From: Rhodospirillaceae bacterium
GTDB lineage: Bacteria > Pseudomonadota > Alphaproteobacteria > Rhodospirillales > Magnetovibrionaceae
Reading direction: 5' to 3'
Assembly (NCBI GenBank): GCA_029881835.1
Contig: JAOULV010000080.1
Location: 1-6,737 of the forward strand
DNA length: 6,737 nt
Shown: one piece after another, positions 1 through 6,254 of the stretch
How the letters are laid out: every line of letters begins with the position of its first letter
Numbering within the stretch: position 1 is the stretch's first letter
Notes under the pieces: model-generated
What the model was told of the DNA's origin: nothing
Databases searched by the model: none
The model's input: only the letters and a program-made list of their open reading frames with translations
Position numbers and translations under genes: made by a program

Positions 1-894
1 AACATAAATACCGCTAATCACCACCAACGATGCACCAATCCAGAAATTAAGTCCGGGCCTGTACCCCCAACCAATGAACCCGAAAAAAGTTGCCCATAAA
101 ATTCCACTGTATTCGAACGATGCAAGTAGGCCGATGGGTGCAATGGTAAACGCCCGCATAAGGCAAAAATGCCCACCAATAACCAACGCAGACAACCCCA
201 ACACAACCCCTGCGCCCGTAAAAGAAAATTCCATTTCCACCGGAACAAACTGCACGCCACCAAGGCCCGACAACAGGGCCACACTAGAAACAATCCCGAT
301 CCACGCATGAAAGAAAAACAAAAGCTTAAATGTGCCTTCGCTGCGGCCAAGTTTGCGTGAAATAATCATCATAAGCGAATAACAAAGCGATGAAGAAAAA
401 GCGTATATCGAACCGATGTTAAACACCTCACCGCCCGGGTTGTTGGCGATTAGTATTCCAATAAACCCAATGGCGATTGCGCTCCACCGATGGATACCTA
501 CTTTTTCTTTTAATATGGGTACCGATAGCCCGGTCATTATGAATGTTGCGCCAAAAAATATTACCGTCGCATCGGCCAGGTGCAGCGTTGTTAAGGACTG
601 GAAAAAAAAGAACGGTGCGCCAAAGCCAAACAGCACCCGTAAAAAATGCAAACCCTTTTGTTTGGTTTTAAGCTGGGCAATACCCCCGGCGCTTGACACC
701 CCCCACAAAAGCAACACCGGAACAACCGTCCAGCTGCGCATGGCCATTATTTGCACCACGCTAAATCCGTTTTCAATAAGGTTTTTTATCAGCGCATCCA
801 TAGCAGAAAGAAAAAGAACGCCGAACACAACCAACGTTACCCCTACCACATTGTTTTTTTCAGATTGATTTAACATTTGCTTTGAACGCTCCAT
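1..894 (-). CDS. EamA/DMT-family membrane transporter (3' end cut by window edge)
   Basis: The minus-strand frame is open without a stop from the ATG at 894 to the window edge, 298 codons. The usual length of the family is about 300 residues, so only the last few are missing. The translation starts MERSKQMLNQ and is strongly hydrophobic, with about ten likely membrane segments in two halves. The first half (about residues 15-150) has a conserved-looking stretch around LADATVIFFG followed by LKEKVG; the second half (about 160-298) ends with ALVIGGHFCLMRAF and a region around APIGLLASFEY. This two-repeat EamA pattern is typical of drug/metabolite superfamily exporters in the inner membrane. The substrate cannot be told from sequence. 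An alternative start is the in-frame ATG at 876, which has GGAG about 12 bases upstream; the 894 start has no clear ribosome binding site. The gene lies downstream of the cbb operon but beyond its terminator, so it is probably transcribed separately and need not be linked to carbon fixation. Confidence 0.88.
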   Translation of the reverse strand, partial: MERSKQMLNQSEKNNVVGVTLVVFGVLFLSAMDALIKNLIENGFSVVQIMAMRSWTVVPVLLLWGVSSAGGIAQLKTKQKGLHFLRVLFGFGAPFFFFQSLTTLHLADATVIFFGATFIMTGLSVPILKEKVGIHRWSAIAIGFIGILIANNPGGEVFNIGSIYAFSSSLCYSLMMIISRKLGRSEGTFKLLFFFHAWIGIVSSVALLSGLGGVQFVPVEMEFSFTGAGVVLGLSALVIGGHFCLMRAFTIAPIGLLASFEYSGILWATFFGFIGWGYRPGLNFWIGASLVVISGIYV

Positions 895-974
895 TCGCGC
901 CTGAGCTTAAGCAGGGAAAAAGCTTTCGTCTAGCAGTGCATTGCCCCTATGGATTGTCCCCATAAAAACAAACA

Positions 975-1003
975 AAAAGGGCGGGGTTTTTCCCCGCCCT
1001 TTT
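975..1003 (-). terminator. Rho-independent terminator of the cbb operon (bidirectional shape)
   Basis: GGGCGGGG (979-986) pairs perfectly with CCCCGCCC (992-999) around a five-base loop. Flanking A and T runs (975-978 with 1000-1003) extend the stem to 12 bp. Read on the minus strand the stem is followed by TTTTTGTTTGTTTTT, a good U-tract, about 20 bases after the aldolase stop. The plus-strand reading also has a T-rich tail, so it could stop transcription from either side. It insulates the DMT transporter gene from the cbb operon. Confidence 0.92.
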
Positions 1004-1021
1004 ATTTTTTAAAACCTGAAG

Positions 1022-2086
1022 TTAGTTAACCTTGGCGTCAAGTTCGCCTTTTTCGTAACGTTCAAACATTACTTCAAGTGATGCAGGTTTAATTTTAGAT
1101 GCCTGCCCGGCAGAACCGAATGCTTCGTAACGGTTTTTGCAAATATCGGTCATGCCTTTGGTTGCTTCGGCCAAGAATTTACGTGGGTCAAAGTTTGACT
1201 TGTTCTGTTCCAGATGGCGGCGAACAGAACCGGTTGATGCCATACGTAAATCGGTATCGATGTTTACCTTGCGCACACCGGATTTAATGCCTTCGACAAT
1301 TTCATCAACCGGCACGCCATAGGTTTGACCCATATCGCCACCAAAATCGTTGATGATTTTCAGCCAATCTTGTGGAACCGAACTGGAGCCATGCATAACC
1401 AAATGAACCGTTGGAATGCGTTTGTGAATTTCCTTCACCCGGTCAATGGCCAAAATATCCCCAGTTGGCGGGCGGGTAAATTTATATGCACCGTGGCTTG
1501 TGCCGATAGCGATAGCTAGCGCGTCAACGTTGGTTTTTTTAACAAAGTCGGCGGCTTCGTCAGGGTCGGTAAGCATTTGGTCGTGAGAAAGCTTTCCTTC
1601 TGCGCCGACGCCGTCTTCTGCTTCTGCTTCACCGGTTTCGAGCGAACCCAAACAACCAAGCTCACCTTCGACCGAAACGCCACAGGCGTGCGCCATGTTA
1701 ACGACTTCGCGGGTTGTTTTGACGTTGTATTCATAAGACGATGGGGTTTTACCGTCCGCTTCTAACGAACCGTCCATCATAACGGATGAAAAACCAGATT
1801 GAATAGAACGCTGGCAAACCGCAGGGCTGGTGCCGTGATCTTGGTGCATGGTGATTGGAATATGCGGATAGGCTTCAATCGCCGCCAAAATAAGGTGGCG
1901 CAAGAACGGCTCGCCCGCATATTTGCGCGCACCGGCAGAACCTTGCAAAATAACCGGGCTGTCAACCGCATCGGCGGCTTCCATGATGGCTTTTACCTGT
2001 TCCATATTGTTGACGTTAAATGCCGGAAGACCGTAACCGTTTTCCGCCGCGTGATCTAGAAGCTGGCGCAATGATACAAGAGCCAT
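1022..2086 (-). CDS. cbbA: Class II fructose-bisphosphate aldolase (Calvin-cycle type)
   Basis: A 354-residue cytoplasmic Zn-dependent aldolase. It interconverts fructose-1,6-bisphosphate with DHAP plus glyceraldehyde-3-phosphate, and in the Calvin cycle also makes sedoheptulose-1,7-bisphosphate. Visible motifs are the N-terminal YGLPAFNVNNMEQ; HQDHG (81-85), with catalytic Asp83 and metal ligand His84; VEGELG (139-144), with a metal-site glutamate; GTSHGAYKF (195-203), with His198; VMHGSS (230-235), with His232; and VNIDTDLR (274-281), which binds the substrate phosphate. The length and the C-terminal region match the longer subtype found in cbb operons rather than the E. coli FbaA type. The ATG at 2086 is preceded by AAGGGAGG eight bases upstream. 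The gene follows transketolase by 53 bases and is the last of the operon, closed by a strong hairpin. It could equally serve glycolysis/gluconeogenesis (gene name fba); the cbbA call rests on subtype and neighbours. Confidence 0.96.
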   Translation of the reverse strand: MALVSLRQLLDHAAENGYGLPAFNVNNMEQVKAIMEAADAVDSPVILQGSAGARKYAGEPFLRHLILAAIEAYPHIPITMHQDHGTSPAVCQRSIQSGFSSVMMDGSLEADGKTPSSYEYNVKTTREVVNMAHACGVSVEGELGCLGSLETGEAEAEDGVGAEGKLSHDQMLTDPDEAADFVKKTNVDALAIAIGTSHGAYKFTRPPTGDILAIDRVKEIHKRIPTVHLVMHGSSSVPQDWLKIINDFGGDMGQTYGVPVDEIVEGIKSGVRKVNIDTDLRMASTGSVRRHLEQNKSNFDPRKFLAEATKGMTDICKNRYEAFGSAGQASKIKPASLEVMFERYEKGELDAKVN

Positions 2087-2124
2087 GTTTTTTTCCTCCC
2101 TTGGAAAGCAAAAATTGTTTCTAA

Positions 2125-2145
2125 CTAATTACAGTCTAATTACAG
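2125..2145. repeat. 10-bp tandem repeat at the transketolase stop codon
   Basis: CTAATTACAG occurs at 2125-2134 and again at 2136-2145, one base apart. The right copy contains the transketolase TAA (2140-2142) and its last codon; the left copy lies in the spacer before cbbA. It looks like a small tandem duplication that leaves the reading frame intact. No function is evident. Confidence 0.6.
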
Positions 2146-4113
2146 CCGGGCTTTCGCTTCGGCAACTACGTTTTCGGCGGTGATACCAAAATGCTTGTAA
2201 AGCTCAGGCGCCGGAGCCGAAGCACCGAACGAGTTCATGCCAACAAACCCGCCGTCAGCACCAATATATTTATCCCAGCCAAAGCGCATGGCGGCTTCAA
2301 CCCCAACCATGGCGGTACCATTACCCAAGACCGATTTACGGTACGCGTCGCTTTGTGCATCAAACAGTTCCCAGCACGGCATAGAAACCACTGCTGTTGG
2401 TATGCCATCTGCCTGAAGCATTTCACGTGCGGCTGCGGCAATTTCAACTTCGGAACCTGTTGCCAAAATTGTTACCTTGCGTTCGCCGCCTTCGGCATCG
2501 TGCAAAACATACGCGCCTTTTGCCGATAGGTTTTCATCAACGTGTTTGGTGCGCTGATGTTTTAATCCCTGGCGGGTTAAAATCATGCCGGTCGGGGTTT
2601 TTTCATTTTTCAATGCCAATTCCCAACATTCTGCCGCTTCAACCACATCGCATGGACGCATGGTGTTGAAGTTTGGCATTGAACGCAACATCGCCAGCGT
2701 TTCAACCGGTTGATGGGTCGGCCCGTCTTCACCCAAACCAATTGAATCGTGGGTCAAAACATAAACCACACGTTTTTCCATCAAGGCCGACAAACGAATA
2801 CCGCCCATCATGTAATTGGCAAATACCGCAAACGTACCGGCATAAGGAATAAACCCGCCGTGCAACACAAGGCCGTTCATAACCGCAGACATTGCGTGTT
2901 CGCGAACACCGTAATGGATATAACGACCACTGAAATCGGTATTAAGAACGGACGGGGTTGATGGGGTTTTGGTATTAACCGATCCGGTTAAATCAGCAGA
3001 ACCGCCAATCATTTCCGGAATTTCTGCGGTCAGAACCTCCAACACTTTTCCGGATGCCTGACGGGTGGCAAGCTTTGGTGCCTCGCTGGCCATTTTTTTC
3101 TTAAACTCGTTTAATTTTGCTTCCCAACCGGAAGGAAGCTTGCCTGCATCGGTACGGGTGAATTCGGCCTTGTGCTTTGATGCGGCCAAGCGCCCTTCCC
3201 ATGCTTCACGTGCGGCAGAATTTCTTGCCATGGCTGAGCGCCATGCTTCAAGCACATTTTCCGGAATTTCAAATTCACCGGCATGCCAGCCAAGACCTTC
3301 GCGCATGCCTTTTATTTCGTCTGCGCCCAATGGTGCGCCGTGGGTATCATGGGTGCCTGCCTTGGTTGGCGCGCCATAACCGATTGTGGTTTTGCACGCA
3401 ATCAGTGACGGCTTGTCCGATTTCATTGCCTTGGCAATAGCTTTCTCAATCGCAACCGGGTCGTGCCCGTCAATGCGCTGGGTGTCCCACTTTGATGCTT
3501 CGAAACGCGCACATTGATCATCGCTTAATGTAAGGTTGGTGTTACCATCAATGCAAATTTCATTGTCATCCCACAGAACGATAAGTTTGTTCAGTTTTAG
3601 GTGACCTGCCATTGAAATTGCTTCTTGGGAAATGCCTTCCATCAGGCAACCGTCACCAGCAATGGTGAAAGTGTGATGGTTAACCAAATCATCGCCATAG
3701 CGTGCATTTTGCATTTTTTCAGCTAGCGCCATACCGACAGCAGTTGTTATGCCTTGGCCCAATGGTCCGGTGGTGGTTTCAACGCCGTCAACGTGGCCAT
3801 ACTCAGGGTGGCCTGCGGTTTTTGAACCCATTTGACGGAAATTTTTGATGTCATTGATTGATACATCATCAACACCGGAAAGATACAAAAGCGAATACAT
3901 CAACATTGAACCATGACCAGCGGAAAGAACAAAGCGATCGCGGTCTGCCCATTTGGTTGCTTTTGGATCAAATTTTAAAAACTTGGTGTAAAGAACGGTG
4001 GCAACATCTGCCATACCCATTGGCATGCCGGGGTGTCCGGAATTTGCCGCCTGAACCGCATCCACCGAAAGAAAGCGGATGGCGTTGGCCATTTCATTGT
4101 GTGTTGCGGTCAT
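2140..4113 (-). CDS. tkt: Transketolase
   Basis: A 657-residue thiamine-diphosphate enzyme, full length for the family (about 650-670). It moves two-carbon ketol units between sugar phosphates in the regenerative phase of the Calvin cycle and in the pentose phosphate pathway. The N-terminal pyrophosphate-binding domain shows SGHPGMPMG (25-33), LSAGHGSML (63-71), TTTGPLGQG (113-121) and the ThDP motif starting IAGDG (151-155) and continuing to WDDN (181-184). The pyrimidine domain (about 350-520) shows YGVREHAM with catalytic Glu405 and HDSIGLGEDGPTHQP (455-469). The C-terminal domain follows (LATGSEVEIA, then GADGGFVGMNSFG near the end). The start is supported by AGGGAG nine bases before the ATG at 4113. 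It sits 40 bases after prk and 53 before cbbA, so it is probably the cbbT of a cbb operon, though it may be the cell's only transketolase. The sequence reads as alphaproteobacterial by resemblance. Confidence 0.97.
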   Translation of the reverse strand: MTATHNEMANAIRFLSVDAVQAANSGHPGMPMGMADVATVLYTKFLKFDPKATKWADRDRFVLSAGHGSMLMYSLLYLSGVDDVSINDIKNFRQMGSKTAGHPEYGHVDGVETTTGPLGQGITTAVGMALAEKMQNARYGDDLVNHHTFTIAGDGCLMEGISQEAISMAGHLKLNKLIVLWDDNEICIDGNTNLTLSDDQCARFEASKWDTQRIDGHDPVAIEKAIAKAMKSDKPSLIACKTTIGYGAPTKAGTHDTHGAPLGADEIKGMREGLGWHAGEFEIPENVLEAWRSAMARNSAAREAWEGRLAASKHKAEFTRTDAGKLPSGWEAKLNEFKKKMASEAPKLATRQASGKVLEVLTAEIPEMIGGSADLTGSVNTKTPSTPSVLNTDFSGRYIHYGVREHAMSAVMNGLVLHGGFIPYAGTFAVFANYMMGGIRLSALMEKRVVYVLTHDSIGLGEDGPTHQPVETLAMLRSMPNFNTMRPCDVVEAAECWELALKNEKTPTGMILTRQGLKHQRTKHVDENLSAKGAYVLHDAEGGERKVTILATGSEVEIAAAAREMLQADGIPTAVVSMPCWELFDAQSDAYRKSVLGNGTAMVGVEAAMRFGWDKYIGADGGFVGMNSFGASAPAPELYKHFGITAENVVAEAKARL

Positions 4114-4153
4114 TTTATTTTTCTCCCTGAGTAAAAAAAATTAAGAATAAATA

Positions 4154-5095
4154 CTATACTACATGATGACCAAGTGCTGCCTTGATCATGTGAAAAGTTA
4201 TCAACAGTTCTGAAAGGGCTAGCGGGTGGCTCATTGATAAATGATTATCCGCATCACGGAAACTCCCAATATTACCTCGAAGGTGCTGCGCTTCCGGAAT
4301 TAAATTCCACAGCAAATCCTCTAGCGCGCTCGCCCTTTCGTCAGATATATCACCCGAAATATCTAAAACGTCCACTGGCTTGCCGTCTTCGTCACGCGCC
4401 AGTTCCAGCCTAAGACCCTTTTTTGCGGCCCCGGCTTCAAGCAGTGGTGATAAATCCGGGTGTGGTAACGTCGGCCTAAGGGTGTGGCGAACATTAAGGT
4501 GGGCACCGGTTTCAGTGTTATTGGCATCGGGTGGATAAAAAGAAACCACCATATCGGCATACCTGCGTTGGGGCTGAATAAATGTTTCGCTATCTTCGCG
4601 ACGTTTTTCCAAAATTTCCATAACGCGGCTTTCAGAATAATTTCTGACCTTGGTATCGCGCTGCATTTTCCATTTTGTACGCAGGCCATCATCGGGGTCC
4701 AAGAACAGTTTAACATCGTAACAATCGCGCATTGAACGGGTGGCGTAACCCAAAAGACCCTCTAAAATCACGTATTCACGGGGCTTCACATGCTCGCACG
4801 GGCCAAAGGTTCCGGTGCCGTGATCATAAAATGGTTTTAATATGGGCTGGCCTTCGCGCAAAAGAGCGATGTGCTGCTCTAATATGTCTATGTGATTTGC
4901 TTCTGGGTTAAGTGCGGTTATGCCACGCTCTGCGCGAGTGGCACGGTCAATCCGATGGTAATCATCGGTGCAAATACAAACGACCTTATCGGGCCCAAGA
5001 ATATTGGCAATACCATCGGCAATAGTGCTTTTGCCCGAGGCTGAATCGCCAACAACACCCAAAATAATAGGTCGATTTATACGTTTGAACGGCAT
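4154..5095 (-). CDS. cbbP: Phosphoribulokinase, cyanobacterial/archaeal-like type with C-terminal extension
   Basis: Phosphorylates ribulose-5-phosphate with ATP to make ribulose-1,5-bisphosphate, the RuBisCO substrate. From the ATG at 5095 it is 313 residues. It shows Walker A GDSASGKST (16-24), CTDDYHRIDR (42-51), a PRK signature resembling the plant CLDDYHSLDR, then GITALNPEAN, KPFYDHGTGTF and VILEG (108-112). WKMQRD and FIQPQRRYADMVVSF follow, and after them a roughly 100-residue C-terminal region. Classical proteobacterial PRK (about 290 residues, GSSGAGTST loop) looks quite different, so this belongs to the other PRK lineage. The plant P-loop cysteine is replaced by Ser20, while a cysteine before DDYH (Cys42) remains; the C-terminal region has no cysteine. 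The start is uncertain: a GTG at 5122 would add nine residues but has AAGGG directly abutting it, while the ATG at 5095 has AGGGA about 13 bases upstream. It is the first gene of the operon, 40 bases before transketolase. A uridine kinase is the main alternative and is disfavoured by the DDYH..DR motif and the context. Confidence 0.9.
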   Translation of the reverse strand: MPFKRINRPIILGVVGDSASGKSTIADGIANILGPDKVVCICTDDYHRIDRATRAERGITALNPEANHIDILEQHIALLREGQPILKPFYDHGTGTFGPCEHVKPREYVILEGLLGYATRSMRDCYDVKLFLDPDDGLRTKWKMQRDTKVRNYSESRVMEILEKRREDSETFIQPQRRYADMVVSFYPPDANNTETGAHLNVRHTLRPTLPHPDLSPLLEAGAAKKGLRLELARDEDGKPVDVLDISGDISDERASALEDLLWNLIPEAQHLRGNIGSFRDADNHLSMSHPLALSELLITFHMIKAALGHHVV

Positions 5096-5176
5096 AACGG
5101 CAATGCTTTCCCTGCTTCCCACCCCTTGGTTTATTGAATCTTATTGCAACAAAAGAAGGTAATTTTAGGGGTAGGT

Positions 5177-5197
5177 TTAGGCCATAATAGACCCTAA
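5177..5197. promoter_or_regulatory. Inverted repeat TTAGG-N11-CCTAA, candidate operator
   Basis: TTAGG (5177-5181) and CCTAA (5193-5197) form a perfect 5-bp inverted repeat with an 11-base spacer. The spacer contains the minus-strand TATTAT. The shape suits a dimeric regulator such as a LysR- or LuxR-type protein. Further TAGG boxes lie at 5166-5175. Short arms mean that chance occurrence cannot be excluded. Confidence 0.35.
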
Positions 5198-5215
5198 CGC
5201 ACCACGGTAATGAAA

Positions 5216-5231
5216 CACCCTCTAGGGGGTG
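5216..5231. repeat. Inverted repeat CACCC-N6-GGGTG
   Basis: A perfect 5-bp G+C-rich inverted repeat with a six-base spacer, upstream of the cbb operon. On the minus strand it is followed by TTTCATT, so it could be a weak terminator for the response regulator gene; equally it could be a protein-binding site. Its centre is 33 bp from that of the next inverted repeat. Confidence 0.35.
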
Positions 5232-5248
5232 ATTGTTATTTCTTTTGG

Positions 5249-5264
5249 GTGGGCATTTACCCAC
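5249..5264. repeat. Inverted repeat GTGGG-N6-CCCAC
   Basis: A perfect 5-bp inverted repeat with spacer CATTTA, partly extended outward by GG and, after one unpaired base, CC. It is not followed by a T-run on either strand, so it does not look like a classical terminator. It lies 65 bases after the response regulator stop. Confidence 0.35.
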
Positions 5265-5328
5265 ACCTTTAGATGGGCACAAAACACTTTAAGAACAGCA
5301 TGTAACGCCATTGTTTATAATGGTTTTT

Positions 5329-5964
5329 CTATGCCCCACTGGTATTGAGATAACATGCGACCGCTTGGGCCCTGTTCTTTACATCCAGCTTGCCATAAAG
5401 GTTTTTTAGGTGAAATTTCACAGTGTTTAGGGATATTGATAAATCGCCCGCAATCTGTTGGTTGGTGCGCCCCCTGGAAAGTGATGCCAGCAGCTCTTGT
5501 TCACGTGCCGTAAGGCCGGAAAAAGGGTCGGATCCCTGTCTGCTCATATCCATAAAAGGAAAAACCATTCGCCCCTCAGATACCGCCAAAACTGTTTCAA
5601 TTAAAACGTTGGGGTGGTCTGTCTTGGGGCAAAACCCCGCCCCGCCAAAACGCATTACTTGGCGCGGGATATCGGGCGAAGAATTGCCGGTAAACACCAC
5701 AATTCTTGGGTTTTTGTTTGATTTTTGCAAGGCCTGCAGGACGCCTTGCCCTGATAGGTAGGGCATGTTCCACCCTATTATCCCAATGTCGAAATTAAGC
5801 CTTTCGACCGCCTCAATAAAACGCTCTCCGTCTGCGGCGGTGGCGACAAGGTGAAATCGTTCATCGCGCTCAAAAATCTGCACAAGCCCCGAAAGAACCA
5901 GCGGTGATTTGTCGGCCACGACTATTTCAATTTGAGGTTTTGTTTGTGATGCGCTAACGCCCAA
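5329..5964 (-). CDS. NarL/FixJ-family response regulator with degenerate receiver domain
   Basis: Predicted DNA-binding transcription factor of 211 residues if started at the TTG at 5964, the normal size for the family. The receiver domain (about 10-125) begins IEIVVADKSPL and the C-terminal LuxR-type helix-turn-helix (about 149-205) reads LTAREQELLASLSRG, then NQQIAGDLSISLNTVKFHLKN. In the receiver, the strand that normally ends with the phosphoacceptor Asp reads DIGIIGWNMP, so Gly64 (codon GGG, 5773-5775) replaces it. One residue of the acidic pair is also Lys (ADK, residues 18-19). The switch Thr92 and Lys114 are kept. Normal phosphorylation is therefore unlikely. The frame stays open to an ATG at 6099 (256 residues), but that ATG has no ribosome binding site, and the extra 45 residues match no part of the family I recognise. 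No histidine kinase is nearby. The gene lies upstream of the cbb operon on the same strand and divergent from fccA, which suggests, without proof, that it controls one or both. Confidence 0.88.
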   Translation of the reverse strand: MGVSASQTKPQIEIVVADKSPLVLSGLVQIFERDERFHLVATAADGERFIEAVERLNFDIGIIGWNMPYLSGQGVLQALQKSNKNPRIVVFTGNSSPDIPRQVMRFGGAGFCPKTDHPNVLIETVLAVSEGRMVFPFMDMSRQGSDPFSGLTAREQELLASLSRGRTNQQIAGDLSISLNTVKFHLKNLYGKLDVKNRAQAVACYLNTSGA

Positions 5965-5970
5965 AGATCG

Positions 5971-5976
5971 CCCCCT
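5971..5976 (-). promoter_or_regulatory. Shine-Dalgarno supporting a TTG start
   Basis: On the minus strand AGGGGG lies six bases before the in-frame TTG at 5962-5964. This is ideal spacing and places the start just before the receiver domain. It is the main reason to prefer TTG over the ATG at 6099. Confidence 0.65.
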
Positions 5977-6042
5977 GCAAAATATAAGTTTTGTTTTTTT
6001 GACACCCCGAACGGGTAGGATTTTCTCTGACTTACCAGCATA

Positions 6043-6054
6043 CTTTTGCAAAAG
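6043..6054. repeat. Perfect 12-bp palindrome CTTTTGCAAAAG
   Basis: A perfect palindrome upstream of the preferred TTG start of the response regulator. It may be an operator, for example for autoregulation. A palindrome this short in AT-rich DNA can also arise by chance. Confidence 0.35.
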
Positions 6055-6149
6055 CAAAGATTCATTTTTGCTTAACCGAACCCAACAATTTAACACCATG
6101 AACGTATGTTATTGAATGCTAATAAAAAAAATTAGTGTTTGATGTCTAT

Positions 6150-6178
6150 TTGAACCCTAAAAATATGTATTTTATACA
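6150..6178 (+). promoter_or_regulatory. Candidate sigma70 promoter for fccAB
   Basis: TTGAAC (6150-6155) and TATACA (6173-6178) are 17 bases apart, each matching four of six consensus positions. Transcription would begin near 6185, leaving a leader of about 100 bases before the fccA ATG. Confidence 0.4.
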
Positions 6179-6193
6179 CTGTTTTTAGTGTGT
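6174..6193. promoter_or_regulatory. Inverted repeat over the fccA promoter, candidate operator
   Basis: ACACT (6176-6180) and AGTGT (6187-6191) form a perfect inverted repeat with spacer GTTTTT, extended outward by one wobble and one A-T pair. It overlaps the proposed -10 and start site, where a bound protein would block transcription. A related half-site, TTAGTGT, occurs at 6132-6138. Confidence 0.35.
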
Positions 6194-6223
6194 TAATCAT
6201 AATTATAGGGTATAAGGAATCAT

Positions 6224-6254
6224 TAAAGCTTGGGAGTTTGGCTTTAGTTTTTTT
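6224..6254 (+). terminator. Attenuator-like hairpin in the fccA leader
   Basis: TAAAGC (6224-6229) pairs with GCTTTA (6241-6246) around an 11-base loop. After one G comes a run of seven T (6248-6254), the form of a weak rho-independent terminator placed about 30 bases before the fccA start. The stem has only two G-C pairs, so termination would be partial at best. The loop carries GGGAG, which resembles a ribosome binding site. Confidence 0.35.

Larger units (their letters stand above)
5096..5328 (-). promoter_or_regulatory. Putative promoter/control region of the cbb operon
   Basis: About 230 non-coding bases lie between the response regulator stop and prk, both on the minus strand. It holds three inverted repeats listed separately and several TAGG/CCTA boxes. 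A -10-like TATTAT on the minus strand (5184-5189) has no convincing -35. No strong terminator for the upstream regulator gene is visible, so read-through from it into the cbb operon is possible. LysR-type CbbR proteins usually control such operons through T-N11-A sites, but no cbbR gene is present here. Confidence 0.5.

Noticed and set aside
18..350. Minus-strand open frame of 110 codons
   Set aside because: It is a shifted frame of the DMT transporter, whose own frame stays open from 894 to the window edge, so it does not indicate a frameshift.
416..868. Plus-strand open frame of 150 codons
   Set aside because: It lies antisense to the DMT transporter frame, which has clear hydrophobic EamA character over the whole stretch; the plus-strand product has no recognisable features.
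940..965. Imperfect 13-bp direct repeat (ATTGCCCCTATGG / ATTGTCCCCATAA)
   Set aside because: Only 9 of 13 positions match; too weak to call a repeat or operator.
2191..3440. Several antisense open frames of 60-112 codons inside transketolase
   Set aside because: Shadows of a strongly conserved gene; no ribosome binding sites or domain features of their own.
5096..5122. GTG start giving phosphoribulokinase nine more residues
   Set aside because: The AAGGG directly abuts the GTG with no spacing, and the added residues precede the conserved domain; kept only as an alternative.
4986..5282. Minus-strand frame of 98 codons crossing the prk start
   Set aside because: Overlaps the P-loop region of prk in another frame and has no family features; it is a shadow extended into non-coding DNA.
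5308..5328. CCATT-N6-AATGG followed by five T on the plus strand
   Set aside because: Looks like a weak terminator but no plus-strand gene precedes it, and on the minus strand it has no T-run; the stem is only 5 bp and AT-rich.
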